Source: Actinostola sp. cb2023 (Eukaryota; Cnidaria; Anthozoa; Actiniaria; Actinostolidae). Taken from it: 64,000 nucleotides of DNA. Below the pieces are notes generated by a model. The model did no database searches and was not told the DNA's origin. It was given only the letters and a program-made list of their open reading frames with translations. Below, one piece after another: positions 10,703 to 25,700 of this stretch. The position numbers and the translations under genes are program-made. The stretch is taken from positions 248,001 through 312,000 of the forward strand of contig JAUJYZ010000186.1 in the NCBI GenBank assembly GCA_033675265.1. The letters run 5' to 3'. The stretch's first letter is position 1. Each line of letters begins with the position of its first letter.

Positions 10703-13700
10703 CTAGTGGTGATCTGGTGCTCTTTGTCTGAAAAAGAAAGAAAAGAAAACTTTAACACTTGATCATTTAACTGCATTAACATCATCCTCTGGAACCCAGG
10801 GATATATTCTGTCGCTCGTTACTCGCTCCCAGAGAAATACCCCTGGGAACGAAGTCTGTTGGAACTTGTTTCGGAAGTCAAAATTCAAAATGGCGGCTGT
10901 CCTATTCAAACCAGAATATACTTGATAGTCGACCTTCTTAGGTCGACCAATCAGAAACAAGAGTAATTTTGACTGACGGAACAAGTTCCAACAGACTTTG
11001 TTCCCAGGGGTATTTCTCTGGGAGCGAGTAACGAGCGACAGAATATACCCCTGGGTTCACGAGGATGCATTAACATAATAATAACAATAATAACATCAAA
11101 ACAGTAAGGGCACGATGTGCTTTAATAGCATTCTGATGTATCTGATGCCATGGTTGGAGTAGTCTGTGATGTTCTGGTATCTAATGAATGCTATTTTTAT
11201 CTAAATACAAGTAATAATCTTATTGGACATTTTGGTTTAGTTTCACAGTCTGTAGTAGTAAGACAAGTCAGATATGAATATCATAGAGTTGTTTTATTGT
11301 ACGAGTGGGAAACCTACGCCACAGAGTCACAGTCACAGTACAGAATCGAAGATATTAAACCAATCACAGCATGCAAAATCATTGCTAATCAATCACAGTC
11401 AGTGCACAACGCAAACTGTTTGTAACTAATGTACTTCCCACTCATACGAAAACAACTACAGTATATATTATGGACAACCAGTAATGGTAGCTTGGGCGTG
11501 GATTACCTCGGTGCTGATTTGACTATGTTGTCTACCCTAAGAATGACTTCAGCCCCCTCAGCAGCAGAGAGCAGGACCTGCCGTTTGACCTGGAAGGACT
11601 CTGTGATGCCTAACTTAGCCATGTCACCTACAGTTCCATGGATCATATCTGAAAAGAAACAGAATATGATTGTTATAATGTGCTACCCTTACGTGAACGA
11701 CACCCAGATCATGACACAAGAGTGTATATGGGGCATCACACAGAAATGCTTCCAAATTCACATGTATATCCTTAATAATAAGTAGAGGAAATCATACAGT
11801 TTTGAGTTCAATTTGGAAATAATTTGCACGAGTGGCTGACGTGCAATTTTGATACATTTTTGAAAAACAAAGTGACCACCTGTCTTATGAGAGATTCCTA
11901 CATACAGCTTTATTACCTAATCCAGCATTACAGATTCCCTTTGTGTGTGCTGCACGTAGCTTGGCTACAAGGTCAGCACTGTCATAACCAGCATTGTCGG
12001 CAATGATTGTTGGAAGCTGTTACAGTAATTGAAAACTTGTTAGTGTGGAATTTAGTGCAGACGTCTAAGCATATTGAAATAGTACACTTGTGCAGAAAAT
12101 TGTCTGGGACAAATGAAATATGGGGTCCACTCTCTCTACATCAGACACCCTTAGGAACAACTGTTGCTGTCTTGCTTAGTGAATGCCTTCTTGAAGAGAG
12201 GGAATTTATAATAATAATAATAATAATAATAAGTTTTATTTTTATAGCGCTAATTCCATAAAGTCCATTAGCACTTTACAAGTAATTATAATTACTGGGA
12301 TCAATTAAAAGACGCTCTATAAGCATTCACTCGGTGGGCTTCAGCAATGAGCCTTCAATTTCCCCAGCAGTACAGAGCACATGTGCCTTGGTACCCAGTT
12401 GGTGATTCATTGTGGCCATAAGGAAAAGAAAGCTCATTTTTCAACTTGGCATGCCACAGGCAGCCAATTAGGAAAAAGTCCAACAGGACCAGACACCAGA
12501 CAAATAGGGGTTTCAATTAAACATGAAACCGTGCTATAAAAGGGCCTGTGCCAGGCAGCTATCACCTTCAGTTGTCAGTCATCCATCGTACTGTCAAGAG
12601 CTCTGGATCGTAACAATGGGCGCAAAATTTTCATTTTCAAAATCTTGTTATTAGATTTGAATGATCAGTTTTGAAAATATTGATATCTACAAGTAGCTCA
12701 GTTTTATCGAAGTCCAGCTGAATAATAATTATGAACTTTGAGTCGTTCAATACGACATGAATACGAAGATGTTACTCCACCACTTCAAATTGATTCAACT
12801 GAGCTGGAAAGGTGTGAAATGAAGGCGGTCCAGTCCCTTTTATAGCGCGATTTTGTGTTTAAGGTAAGTGGATGATTCCATTGGCTTCAAATGAATGTGT
12901 AATTATATAATGGAACTGACAAGGGTTAAATTACAGACCTGTCGTAGAGCAACAGCAAAAGCTTCCATAGCAGCAGCTTCTTTTCCAGGTGTCCTTGCAG
13001 CCAACTGAGACACAGCATTAGCCATTAACATTTCAGAGGCACCTGAGATGAAAACAAGATTACCAGTATATTATTGTGGTATTTGCCCTGTTTGCTAGTA
13101 TGAATGAATGAATAGACTTTATTTATCAAGGGTAGCATATGACAGTTTGTATAAACTGTATGACCCTGTGGCCCTCCAATAACTATAATTATAAAAATAG
13201 ACTTTATCTATCAAGGGTAGCACGTGACAGTTTGTATGAACTGTATGACCCTGTGGCCCTCCAATAACTATAATTATAAAAATAGACTTTATCTATCAAG
13301 GGTAGCATATGACAGTTTGTATAAACTGTATGACCCTGTGGCCCTCCAATAACTATAATTATAAAAATAGACTTTATTTATCGAGGGTAGCATATGACAG
13401 TTTGTATAAACTGTATGACCCTGTGGCCCTCCAATAACTATAATTATAAAAATAGACTTTATTTATCAAGGGTAGCATATGACAGTTTGTATAAACTGTA
13501 TGACCCTGTGGCCCTCCAATAACTATAATTATAAAAATAGACTTTATTTATCAAGGGTAGCATATGACAGTTTGTATGAACTGATGACCCTGTGGCCCTC
13601 CAATAACTATAATTATAAAAATAGACTTTATCTATCAAGGGTAGCATATGACAGTTTGTATAAACTGTATGACCCTGTGGCCCTCCAATAACTATAATTA

Positions 13701-16700
13701 TAAAAATAGACTTTATTTATCAAGGGTAGCATATGACAGTTTGTATGAACTGATGACCCTGTGGCCCTCCAATAACTATAATTATAAAAATAGACTTTAT
13801 TTATCAAGGGTAGCATATGACAGTTTGTATAAACTGATGACCCTGTGGCCCTCCAAAAACTATAATAATAAAAATAATTATGTAGTATGTACATGTACTA
13901 GGGTTATCTAAATATACCAGCAAACAATGTATAATATGACCAGCTTCTCTAAGCATTACACATTACCTTCTTATTTCATTATACTTGTAAAAAGCATTGA
14001 GATTTTTTGAAATGCATTTTTAAGAAAAAAAGTATTATTATTATGAATACTATTATTATAAACAGATCATGCCTTGAATTGCCTATGGTTTAGCTGGAGT
14101 ATGCTAACCATGAATGAATGAATGAATAAACCTTTATTTAAACAGGGTTGTCCCTTAAATAGGAGCCCTAATCAATAGTTATAAATAACAATAATAATAA
14201 TGTATAATAATGAAAAATACTAAAAATATAAATAGATATATGAGTAATATATAATAAAAATTGGCTTCAATTGTGTAACCATGACAGGGTTACCATGGAT
14301 ACCTCCTAGTGTCGCACAGAGGCTGTTGTCCGGCTCCACCAAGAATAAGGACCTACCTCTAGGCTCATCTATTGTCGATCATTTTAATGCTACTCAAAAA
14401 CCTGGTGACATCCCTGTTTAGCCCAGTCTTATTGTATCCCATATTTTATTATGGGATACAAATTTTATTTATTTTTATGTATATCCCCCTTTTTGTATGT
14501 TTGGTTCCATTACCTCCACCATGGACAGTTCTTGGTTCCTTTACTGTCTGTGTTAGTACGCATAGTGCATCATGTAGAGAGCGTTCTGCTTCATCAAGGA
14601 TTTGTTTTGTAGCACCTCGTATTATAATAGTACATGCCTCATTGAGAGCACAGCCAGAAAAGTGGATTAGCTAGAAAATAATTGAAATCAATTTTATTAA
14701 TTCAATAAAATTAGAGATGTATTTCATGCATTCTTACGTATTCCACTGAGAGAAGGAGTAAGGAAGGGAAGGAGGATTACCGGTAAATCATCGACTCTTA
14801 TAACTGCAGACTAACCTTATCCTCGCCAATCATAACTTCATTAATCAATTTACAAGTGCCAATCTTGACAAGGTCTGGACGTCCAAACGTAGACACAATT
14901 TCACCACCTGAAGAAACCAAGCACATAATACTCAAAAATAAATCATGGATTGTACAATGAATAACTGCAAACTATATAAATCACCCTGATGAAGCTACCC
15001 AATTGTATAAATGTGTACATAGAGTCATTTTCATACGAGTGGCAAACGCAGGGTACAGAGTTACTGTCATGGTACGGAATTGAAGAAAATATCTATTCAA
15101 CAATCACAGCAAGGAAAAATAGTTGCTCAACCATGACACGGTGTGGTCACCGCACGGCACGAACCGTACCGAAACTATTGGCCATTACAATGCATATTTA
15201 TCTACATGTATGTAGTTGTCAAACATGCAATACCTGTAACTAGTGCCAGTCTTTCAACACCCTCAAAGTCAGCATGTTCTATAGCCATAACACCAGCATC
15301 AGCAAAAAGTTGCTCTGGGTAGTTGTAGATTAGCTGCCTAAAATATAAACAAAAAGTTATCTAACAAGTTAAAGAAAGGTTACTGCCACATATGAACATG
15401 TAGTTATTATTATTATTATTATTATTTAGTTTTGTAAGATTAACCTTGAAAATCATGAAAATATGGTTGAACACAATTGAAGGGATGCGTGCAAGAACAA
15501 TGTACAAGTGACTTGTGATCAATATCCAAATTCTCTTTTAAACATTAAAATCCCACGGCGCCCGAAACCGCCCGTAAAAATCGATACTGCTTTGAAAAAT
15601 TCTAACTTTCTGAATTTTCGTAACATCGATCTCATGGCCAGTTATTAGTGACAACTAGATAACTCTTCATATTTTAACCTCAAGTAAACTGACTTACAGG
15701 TCCGATTTCTGGGCATTAGTTCAATTTGTTTGCCATAAAAATCAAAAATGCGTGTTTTTGACGCAATTTTACACCTCGAAAATGAACGACATTTGACTTG
15801 GATTTTCTTCCAAAATACATCCTTGCGAAACAAAACGCCACTTTCTCAGCAAACTTCCATCTCTCTTCTTGATATAGTCGTGAATTTTGCCCTCTCTTTT
15901 CCTTAACTCGCCGAACAATAGCCATTTCCTTAGGACCACTTTCGCTAACACGTGTTTTCCTTCTGCACGCCCGAAAAGGATGCCGGGAAACATCCGGGAA
16001 TTTCGGCATAGATCTCCCCCGAAAATCCCGAAAATGTCGAGCCACTCGGTCCTACAGGCAAAATATTGCACCGGTTGCATTCTTTACAAGTCCAAAGTCA
16101 CCAAAAATGCCTTTGTAGGTCCTGGAATCCACCACAGAAAGACCAGAGAGACGATTTCACAATTGAGTCCGCCATTTTGAATTTCCAAACGGCAAAGTCG
16201 AAATCTGTTCGTGAATTCGTATCTAAACTCCTGAGTTCTTCCAGGAGAACGGTCTCTACCACACCAGTCAAGCTTAATGATGCTGTCCTGGGGGCTTCTG
16301 TGGTGAATAATGGCTATAAACACTCTAAAAATGCAAAATTGACCGATCCTAGTAGCTACGAGATGCCGTTCCTCGAGGAGATTCACCAAAAGAGAAAGAT
16401 TACGTCAGAACCTGAGCCCGTGGGCTTTCAGAACTGTCAAGATTTTCATGGAAACCCCTTATATGGAATCGAAATTTCCTATGGCGTGATTAGGTCCAGA
16501 AAATCGCTAAAAAACTCAAAAATCTCTGGGTGTCAAAGGGTTAAACATTAAAAGAACTACATGAGAATTCAAATTTTGATCAGAGATCACTTACATTGTT
16601 ATTGCACGTACCCCTTCAAGTGGTCAGAAATCTAAACATGTCGATATTTGATTTTTGTCTCTGTGTTGGAAAAAGACACATTTTGTCCGGACAAAACAGT

Positions 16701-19700
16701 TTTTAAATGAGTTACATTTGATTGACTACAGTTGCAATCTTCTCATCACCCACCCCACCCCTCTTCTTCCCTCTCCTCCCAATTCCTCTCCATGTTTTCC
16801 TCCCTTACCTATTACCTGTTAATGAAGCAGTTTATATTATGCTTTATAATCATATCAACCTTTTCTTTCATCTTTTCCTATGAATCACAACAAAGGTACA
16901 TTTTTTATCAAAGACGTGTTCATATAGGATAATGTACATTCATATCTTAAACCACCATCTTACTTTCTCAGCCTGTTCTAATTCTGCTATCTTTGCAGTG
17001 GAATCAACTCTAACACGTGAACCAAACACCTGAAGAAATATAAAAACATTTGAATTCCATGGAACCCATGGAACCTGTGTATATACATAGAATGGATTGA
17101 CGAGGTACCTTGATTTTATCAGCATCCATACCAGTATTACCAATCAGTATTCTAGCATTCTCTATTAACTTGGGTTGATTTACACCTATTTTCTTGTCCA
17201 ATAAAAAGCCTATTCAAACAAGAACAATACATGATTATATCTTATTACCAGGGTTCATATGCATACATAAGTCAACAACAGACCAGCTGAATCCCATTGT
17301 CTGTTTGTCTGTCTAGCTTCCTGCCTTGGCTATCACTTTGTGTGTCAAACTTTTACACAAAGTCATCATCAATAAGTCTAGTTATTAGTTGATATAATTG
17401 CTGCGAAGCCGTAAGGCAGAGCAGCAGACTATTCTTGACGGGTTCCCTGTGTCTGATATGGTCGAGTGGGTACTGGGCACGTTATTAACCGTGGCCTACT
17501 TCGATCTGTGGATTTCATTCGTGGGCTGGCGATGATTTTGTGACTGTAGTACTTTTGGTCAGTGGCAGTCCTCGTCGAGTCTCATGTTGCTTGGAATATC
17601 AAGCTTGCCAAACGAATGCTTAGCTGGCTTTGATTGATTCAAAACTGCGATCTTCCAAGTCTTTGGTTTACGCAGTTGGAAGCTTGCCATTTTGAATGAA
17701 TCGATGCCGGGTAAGCGCTTGTTTTCTACAGTTTTATCATACATGTGTGTCAAAGTCAACTTTATTCATTGAATGAATCGATGCCAGGTAAGCGCTTGTT
17801 TTCTACAGTTTTATCATACATGTGTGTCAAAGTCAACTTTATTCATTGAATGAATCGATGCCAGGTAAGCGCTTGTTCTCTACAGTTTTATCATACATGT
17901 GTGTCAAAGTCAACTTTATTCATTGAATGAATCGATGCCAGGTAAGCGCTTGTTCTCTACACAGTTTTATCATACATGTGTGTCAAAGTCAACTTTATTC
18001 ATTGAATGAATCGATGCCAGGTAAGCGCTTGTTTTCTACAGTTTTATCATACATGTGTGTCAAAGTCAACTTTATTCATTGAATGAATCGATGCCTGGTA
18101 AGCGCTTGTTCTCTACAGTTTTATCATACATGTGTGTCAAAGTCAACTTTATTCATTGAATGAATCGATGCCAGGTAAGCGCTTGTTTTCTACAGTTTTA
18201 TCATACATGTGTGTCAAAGTCAACTTTATTCATTGAATGAATCGATGCCTGGTAAGCGCTTGTTTTCTACAGTTTTATCATACATGTGTGTCAAAGTCAA
18301 CTTTATTCATTGAATGAATCGATGCCGGGTAAGCGCTTGTTTTCTACAGTTTTATCATACATGTGTGTCAAAGTCAACTTTATTCATTGAATGAATCGAT
18401 GCCTGGTAAGCGCTTGCTTCGATTTTTTCTACAGTTTTATCATACATGTGTGTCAAAGTCAACTTTATTCATTGAATGAATCGATGCCTGGTAAGCGCTT
18501 GTTTTCTACAGTTTTATCATACATGTGTGTCAAAGTCAACTTTATTCATTGAATGAATCGATGCCGGGTAAGCGCTTGTTTTCTACAGTTTTATCATACA
18601 TGTGTGTCAAAGTCAACTTTATTCATTGAATGAATCGATGCCTGGTAAGCGCTTGTTTTTCTACAGTTTTATCATACATGTGTGTCAAAGTCAACTTTAT
18701 TCATTGAATGAATCGATGCCAGGTAAGCGCTTGTTTTCTACAGTTTTATCATACATGTGTGTCAAAGTCAACTTTATTCATTGAATGAATCGATGCCTGG
18801 TAAGCGCTTGTTCTCTACAGTTTTATCATACATGTGTGTCAAAGTCAACTTTATTCATTGAATGAATCGATGCCTGGTAAGCGCTTGTTCTCTACAGTTT
18901 TATCATACATGTGTGTCAAAGTCAACTTTATTCATTGAATGAATCGATGCCGGGTAAGCGCTTGTTTTCTACAGTTTTATCATACATGTGTGTCAAAGTC
19001 AACTTTATTCATTGAATGAATCGATGCCAGGTAAGCGCTTGTTTTCTACAGTTTTATCATACATGTGTGTCAAAGTCAACTTTATTCATTGAATGAATCG
19101 ATGCCTGGTAAGCGCTTGTTCTCTACAGTTTTATCATACATGTGTGTCAAAGTCAACTTTATTCATTGAATGAATCGATGCCAGGTAAGCGCTTGTTTTC
19201 TACAGTTTTATCATACATGTGTGTCAAAGTCAACTTTATTCATTGAATGAATCGATGCCGGGTAAGCGCTTTGTTTTCTACAGTTTTATCATACATGTGT
19301 GTCAAAGTCAACTTTATTCATTGAATGAATCGATGCCAGGTAAGCGCTTGTTTTCTACAGTTTTATCATACATGTGTGTCAAAGTCAACTTTATTCATTG
19401 AATGAATCGATGCCTGGTAAGCGCTTGTTGTTCTACAGTTTTATCATACATGTGTGTCAAAGTCAACTTTATTCATTGAATGAATCGATGCCTGGTAAGC
19501 GCTTGTTTTCTACAGTTTTATCATACATGTGTGTCAAAGTCAACTTTATTCATTGAATGAATCGATGCCTGGTAAGCGCTTGTTTTCTACAGTTTTATCA
19601 TACATGTGTGTCAAAGTCAACTTTATTCATTGAATGAATCGATGCCTGGTAAGCGCTTGTTCTCTACAGTTTTATCATACATGTGTGTCAAAGTCAACTT

Positions 19701-22700
19701 TATTCATTGAATGAATCGATGCCTGGTAAGCGCTTGTTTTCTACAGTTTTATCATACATGTGTGTCAAAGTCAACTTTATTCATTGAATGAATCGATGCC
19801 TGGTAAGCGCTTGTTTTCTACAGTTTTATCATACATGTGTGTCAAAGTCAACTTTATTCATTGAATGAATCGATGCCAGGTAAGCGCTTGCTTGTTTCTA
19901 CAGTTTTATCATACATGTGTGTCAAAGTCAACTTTATTCATTGAATGAATCGATGCCTGGTAAGCGCTTGTTCTCTACAGTTTTATCATACATGTGTGTC
20001 AAAGTCAACTTTATTCATTGAATGAATCGATGCCAGGTAAGCGCTTGTTTTCTACAGTTTTATCATACATGTGTGTCAAAGTCAACTTTATTCATTGAAT
20101 GAATCGATGCCTGGTAAGCGCTTGTTCTCTACAGTTTTATCATACATGTGTGTCAAAGTCAACTTTATTCATTGAATGAATCGATGCCTGGTAAGCGCTT
20201 GTTTTCTACAGTTTTATCATACATGTGTGTCAAAGTCAACTTTATTCATTGAATGAATCGATGCCGGGTAAGCGCTTGTTTTCTACAGTTTTTATCATAC
20301 ATGTGTGTCAAAGTCAACTTTATTCATTGAATGAATCGATGCCTGGTAAGCGCTTGTTCTCTACAGTTTTATCATACATGTGTGTCAAAGTCAACTTTAT
20401 TCATTGAATGAATCGATGCCTGGTAAGCGCTTGTTTTCTACAGTTTTATCATACATGTGTGTCAAAGTCAACTTTATTCATTGAATGAATCGATGCCAGG
20501 TAAGCGCTTGTTTTCTACAGTTTTATCATACATGTGTGTCAAAGTCAACTTTATTCATTGAATGAATCGATGCCAGGTAAGCGCTTTGTTTTCTACAGTT
20601 TTATCATACATGTGTGTCAAAGTCAACTTTATTCATTGAATGAATCGATGCCTGGTAAGCGCTTGTTTTTCTACAGTGTTTTATCTTTATTCATTGAATG
20701 AATCATACATGTGTGTCAAAGTCAACTTTATTCATTGAATGAATCGATGCCAGGTAAGCGCTTGTTCTCTACAGTTTTATCATACATGTGTGTCAAAGTC
20801 AACTTTATTCATTGAATGAATCGATGCCTGGTAAGCGCTTGTTCTCTACAGTTTTATCATACATGTGTGTCAAAGTCAACTTTATTCATTGAATGAATCG
20901 ATGCCAGGTAAGCGCTTGTTTTCTACAGTTTTATCATACATGTGTGTCAAAGTCAACTTTATTCATTGAATGAATCGATGCCAGGTAAGCGCTTGTTTTC
21001 TACAGTTTTATCATACATGTGTGTCAAAGTCAACTTTATTCATTGAATGAATCGATGCCAGGTAAGCGCTTGTTCTCTACAGTTTTATCATACATGTGTG
21101 TCAAAGTCAACTTTATTCATTGAATGAATCGATGCCAGGTAAGCGCTTGTTTTCTACAGTTTTATCATACATGTGTGTCAAAGTCAACTTTATTCATTGA
21201 ATGAATCGATGCCAGGTAAGCGCTTGTTTTCTACAGTTTTATCATACATGTGTGTCAAAGTCAACTTTATTCATTGAATGAATCGATGCCAGGTAAGCGC
21301 TTGTTTTCTACAGTTTTATCATACATGTGTGTCAAAGTCAACTTTATTCATTGAATGAATCGATGCCGGGTAAGCGCTTGTTTTCTACAGTTTTATCATA
21401 CATGTGTGTCAAAGTCAACTTTATTCATTGAATGAATCGATGCCAGGTAAGCGCTTGTTTTCTACAGTTTTATCATACATGTGTGTCAAAGTCAACTTTA
21501 TTCATTGAATGAATCGATGCCTGGTAAGCGCTTGTTCTCTACAGTTTTATCATACATGTGTGTCAAAGTCAACTTTATTCATTGAATGAATCGATGCCTG
21601 GTAAGCGCTTGTTTTCTACAGTTTTATCATACATGTGTGTCAAAGTCAACTTTATTCATTGAATGAATCGATGATGCTGGTAAGCGCTTGTTTTCTACAG
21701 TTTTATCATACATGTGTGTCAAAGTCAACTTTATTCATTGAATGAATCGATGCCTGGTAAGCGCTTGTTTCTCTACAGTTTTATCATACATGTGTGTCAA
21801 AGTCAACTTTATGTGTGTCAAAGTCAACTTTAATCATTGAATGAATCGATGCCTGGTAAGCGCTTGTTTTCTACAGTTTTATCATACATGTGTGTCAAAG
21901 TCAACTTTATTCATTGAATGAATCGATGCCTGGTAAGCGCTTGTTTTCTACAGTTTTATCATACATGTGTGTCAAAGTCAACTTTATTCATTGAATGAAT
22001 CGATGCCAGGTAAGCGCTTGTTTTCTACAGTTTTATCATACATGTGTGTCAAAGTCAACTTTATTCATTGAATGAATCGATGCCTGGTAAGCGCTTGAAT
22101 TGTTCTCTCTACAGTTTTATCATACATGTGTGTCAAAGTCAACTTTATTCATTGATTGAATCGATGCCAGGTAAGCGCTTGTTTTCTACAGTTTTATCAT
22201 ACATGTGTGTCAAAGTCAACTTTATTCATTGAATGAATCGATGCCGGGTAAGCGCTTGTTTTCTACAGTTTTATCATACATGTGTGTCAAAGTCAACTTT
22301 TATTCATTGAATTGAAGGAATCGATGCCTGGTAAGCGCTTGTTCTCTACAGTTTTATCATACATGTGTGTCAAAGTCAACTTTATTCATTGAATGAATCG
22401 ATGCCTGGTAAGCGCTTGTTCTCTACAGTTTTATCATACATGTGTGTCAAAGTCAACTTTATTCATTGAATGAATTGATGCCAGGTAAGCGCTTGTTTTC
22501 TACAGTTTTATCATACATGTGTGTCAAAGTCAACTTTATTCATTGAATGAATCGATGCCAGGTAAGCGCTTGTTTTCTACAGTTTTATCATACATGTGTG
22601 TCAAAGTCAACTTTATTCATTGAATGAATCGATGCCAGGTAAGCGCTTGTTTTCTACAGTTTTATCATACATGTGTGTCAAAGTCAACTTTATTCATTGA

Positions 22701-25700
22701 ATGAATCGATGCCAGGTAAGGACTTGTTTTCTACAGTTTTATCATACATGTGTGTCAAAGTCAACTTTATTCATTGAATGAATCGATGCCAGGTAAGCGC
22801 TTGTTCTCTACAGTTTTATCATACATGTGTGTCAAAGTCAACTTTATTCATTGAATGAATCGATGCCAGGTAAGCGCTTGTTCTCTACAGTTTTATCATA
22901 CATGTGTGTCAAAGTCAACTTTATTCATTGAATGAATCGATGCCAGGTAAGCGCTTGTTTTTCTACAGTTTTTATCATACATGTGTGTCAAAGTCAACTT
23001 TATTCATTGAATGAATCGATGCCAGGTAAGCGCTTGTTCTCTACAGTTTTATCATACATGTGTGTCAAAGTCAACTTTATTGATTGAATGAATCGATGCC
23101 GGGTAAGCGCGCTTGTTCTCTACAGTTTTATCATACATGTGTGTCAAAGTCAACTTTATTCATTGAATGAATCGATGCCAGGTAAGGGCTTGTTCTCTAC
23201 AGTTTTATCATACATGTGTGTCAAAGTCAACTTTATTCATTGCGGAAAGCATTAATGTCATTCATCAAGGTCAAGAACGATGTAGTGTTTAATATGTCCA
23301 GTTCGGCAATGGAATACTTCTACGGTCGATCATATGATTGAAAGAAGGAGACAGGATGTACTTGGATGTCCTTGAAAGACAAATCATCCGAGATATAGCC
23401 ATGCTATCACTGACTGCCAGTGATCGAGTTCACTGACATATTGTGGCAGCTACGGGAACAAATCGCAAACAAACCAAATCAAGAACCACACATTGAATTG
23501 AATAGTCGATACATCGCAGCATTTCACTTTCTATTAGAAATGACTAGTAATAGTTAATAGAGTGCAATTTAGAAAAGCGTGAAATAGTACTAACCTTAAT
23601 TGTACTAAATAGAGCTATTTCTATTGTTTTCTATTGTTTCATTAGTGCTATTTAGTACTAATAGCTGGTATTGAAGTTACACTCCAATGACTCTGAACAA
23701 CAGTTTCAAGTCCAGGCTATCATGCCAGTACAAAAACTTGACCCAATAGCCTCGACTTGAAACCTTTGTTCAGAGTCATTGGAGTGTAACTTCAATATCA
23801 GCTATTAGTTACTTTAGTTTTCATGGTTTTCTAAATTGCACTCTGGTCAATAATAGTTTAAAGTGCTTATGAAGCTTATTTTTTTATTTTGAAAATCGAT
23901 TACATATGAAGTGAATAGTGGGATGTTTCAGTGTTTTGTGATTTGAGCTTCGCATTTGCGAGTTATATAGGTTTGAAATCGTGATATGCTAATTCGGTGA
24001 CGTCAAAGGAGGCATTTGCTATAACTTATTTATATTTTTTCAAATAGCATTCTTTTCTGAAATAGAAAAAAAGTTTAACATCATTTATATAAGTTGTAGA
24101 ATAACTTTTTTCCAGATTAAAAAATGTCAATGATTTGCAAAGGGGCGCTTTTGTATAATAAATGATGCCCCCTTTGACGTCACCCAATTAGCATATCACG
24201 ATTTCAAACCTTTATTATAACTCGCAAATGCGAAGCTCAAATCACAAAATACTGAAACATCCCACTATTCACTTCATATGTAATTGATTTTCAAAATAAA
24301 AAAATAAGCTTCATAAGCACTTTAACAAACCTTCGTCTAAGAAAGAGTCTACCATTCCACCACCAAGTTTCTTGATGACTTGAATAGCATTAAGGTTCCC
24401 ACTGCTCTTCAGTCTTAAAACGGCTTCTACAGCTAGTTTAGAAAAGTGATCTCTGTGCTGAACCAGAATCTTGGAACTAAGTGTAGTTCTGGCAATATTC
24501 ATGAGATCTTCTATGAACTGATCTTCGTTACTACTGTGGTCCAGCGCTGCAGCCTCTAGTGCCTCCTCCGCAACTTTGACAGATTTACGCCAACCAGAAA
24601 TGATGGTTTGGGGATGGATTTTACACTGGATTAACTTTTCTGCTTCCTAACAATGTTAAATGGGAACAGAGGAAATTCATCATTATAATCACAATAATAT
24701 TATTAAATTATTATCATGAATATCATAATAACTCTATAATCATCATCAACATCATAATTGAGATTCTCATCCTCACTGCAACACCATCATCATTGATAAT
24801 ATTCATTTATTTTTGGTGCTGAGCTCTTGTAAAGTCTGCATCATGTACTGTAATTACCTTGAGCAATTCTGCAGCAAGCACTGTTACACTGGTTGTACCA
24901 TCACCAACCTCATCATCTTGTACTTTGGACAATTCTGAAATAAGCATTAGCAAGCACAGATTTAAGAAGCAAAACCTACATGTACAGGTCACTACACTCA
25001 AGGGGACATACTACCGAAATCACTCGACTGTTAGCACTGCCAAAATAACGATCGATCGTGTTTTGAATTTCAGTTAACTCATGTGACCATTTGGAGAGCT
25101 TCAAATGGACATGTGACATTCAAATAGGTCTCCATGATCAGAAAAGAGTGAGAAACTAATGTCACATGACCATTTGGAGCTCTCCAAATTGGAGCTCTCC
25201 AAATGGTCCAAATGGTCACGTTTAACCGAAATTCAAAACGCGATCGATCGTTATTTTGGCGGTGCTAACAGTCGAGTGATTTCGGTAGTAACACAGGTAC
25301 ATGTATGCATCACAGGGACATGGTTCAGTACACATGAGAAAACACAAGCTCCTTTATTTTGTCCCAACGACACAACCGCCAATAGAAACAACAATGCCAA
25401 TATGATCATGCATGAGGGACCATGCCCAACTACAATGTGTTACTCTGGCTTTCTGTGGAATGCCTGAGTTATAAAATGGGCTTTTTTGTTCGTTGTCATC
25501 ATCCATCACAAATCATCAACTGGGTTGTACAGTGCATGCAAATTAAATTGAACAAGTAATAGGCTAAAACTACTTCTGTATGACGTTACAAATAAGTTTT
25601 TAGGTTTCATTTGTTATGAAATATAAATACGAGTAAACACAAAGGGAAGACTGTTGCAGGGACATGTCCCCACAACATGTCCCTGCAATACGTCCCTTGT

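Noticed and set aside
15716..16551. ORFs of 97-161 codons on both strands
   Set aside because: They lie inside a non-autonomous repeat; other copies (26152, 33409) do not keep the frames.
18602..22232. Repeated 60-codon ORFs starting [13 protein letters not shown]
   Set aside because: Each spans about two satellite units and arises from the repeat.
17696..23240. Possible CRISPR array because of the regular repeat
   Set aside because: The whole 77-bp unit is conserved with no unique spacers, and the DNA is eukaryotic intron.
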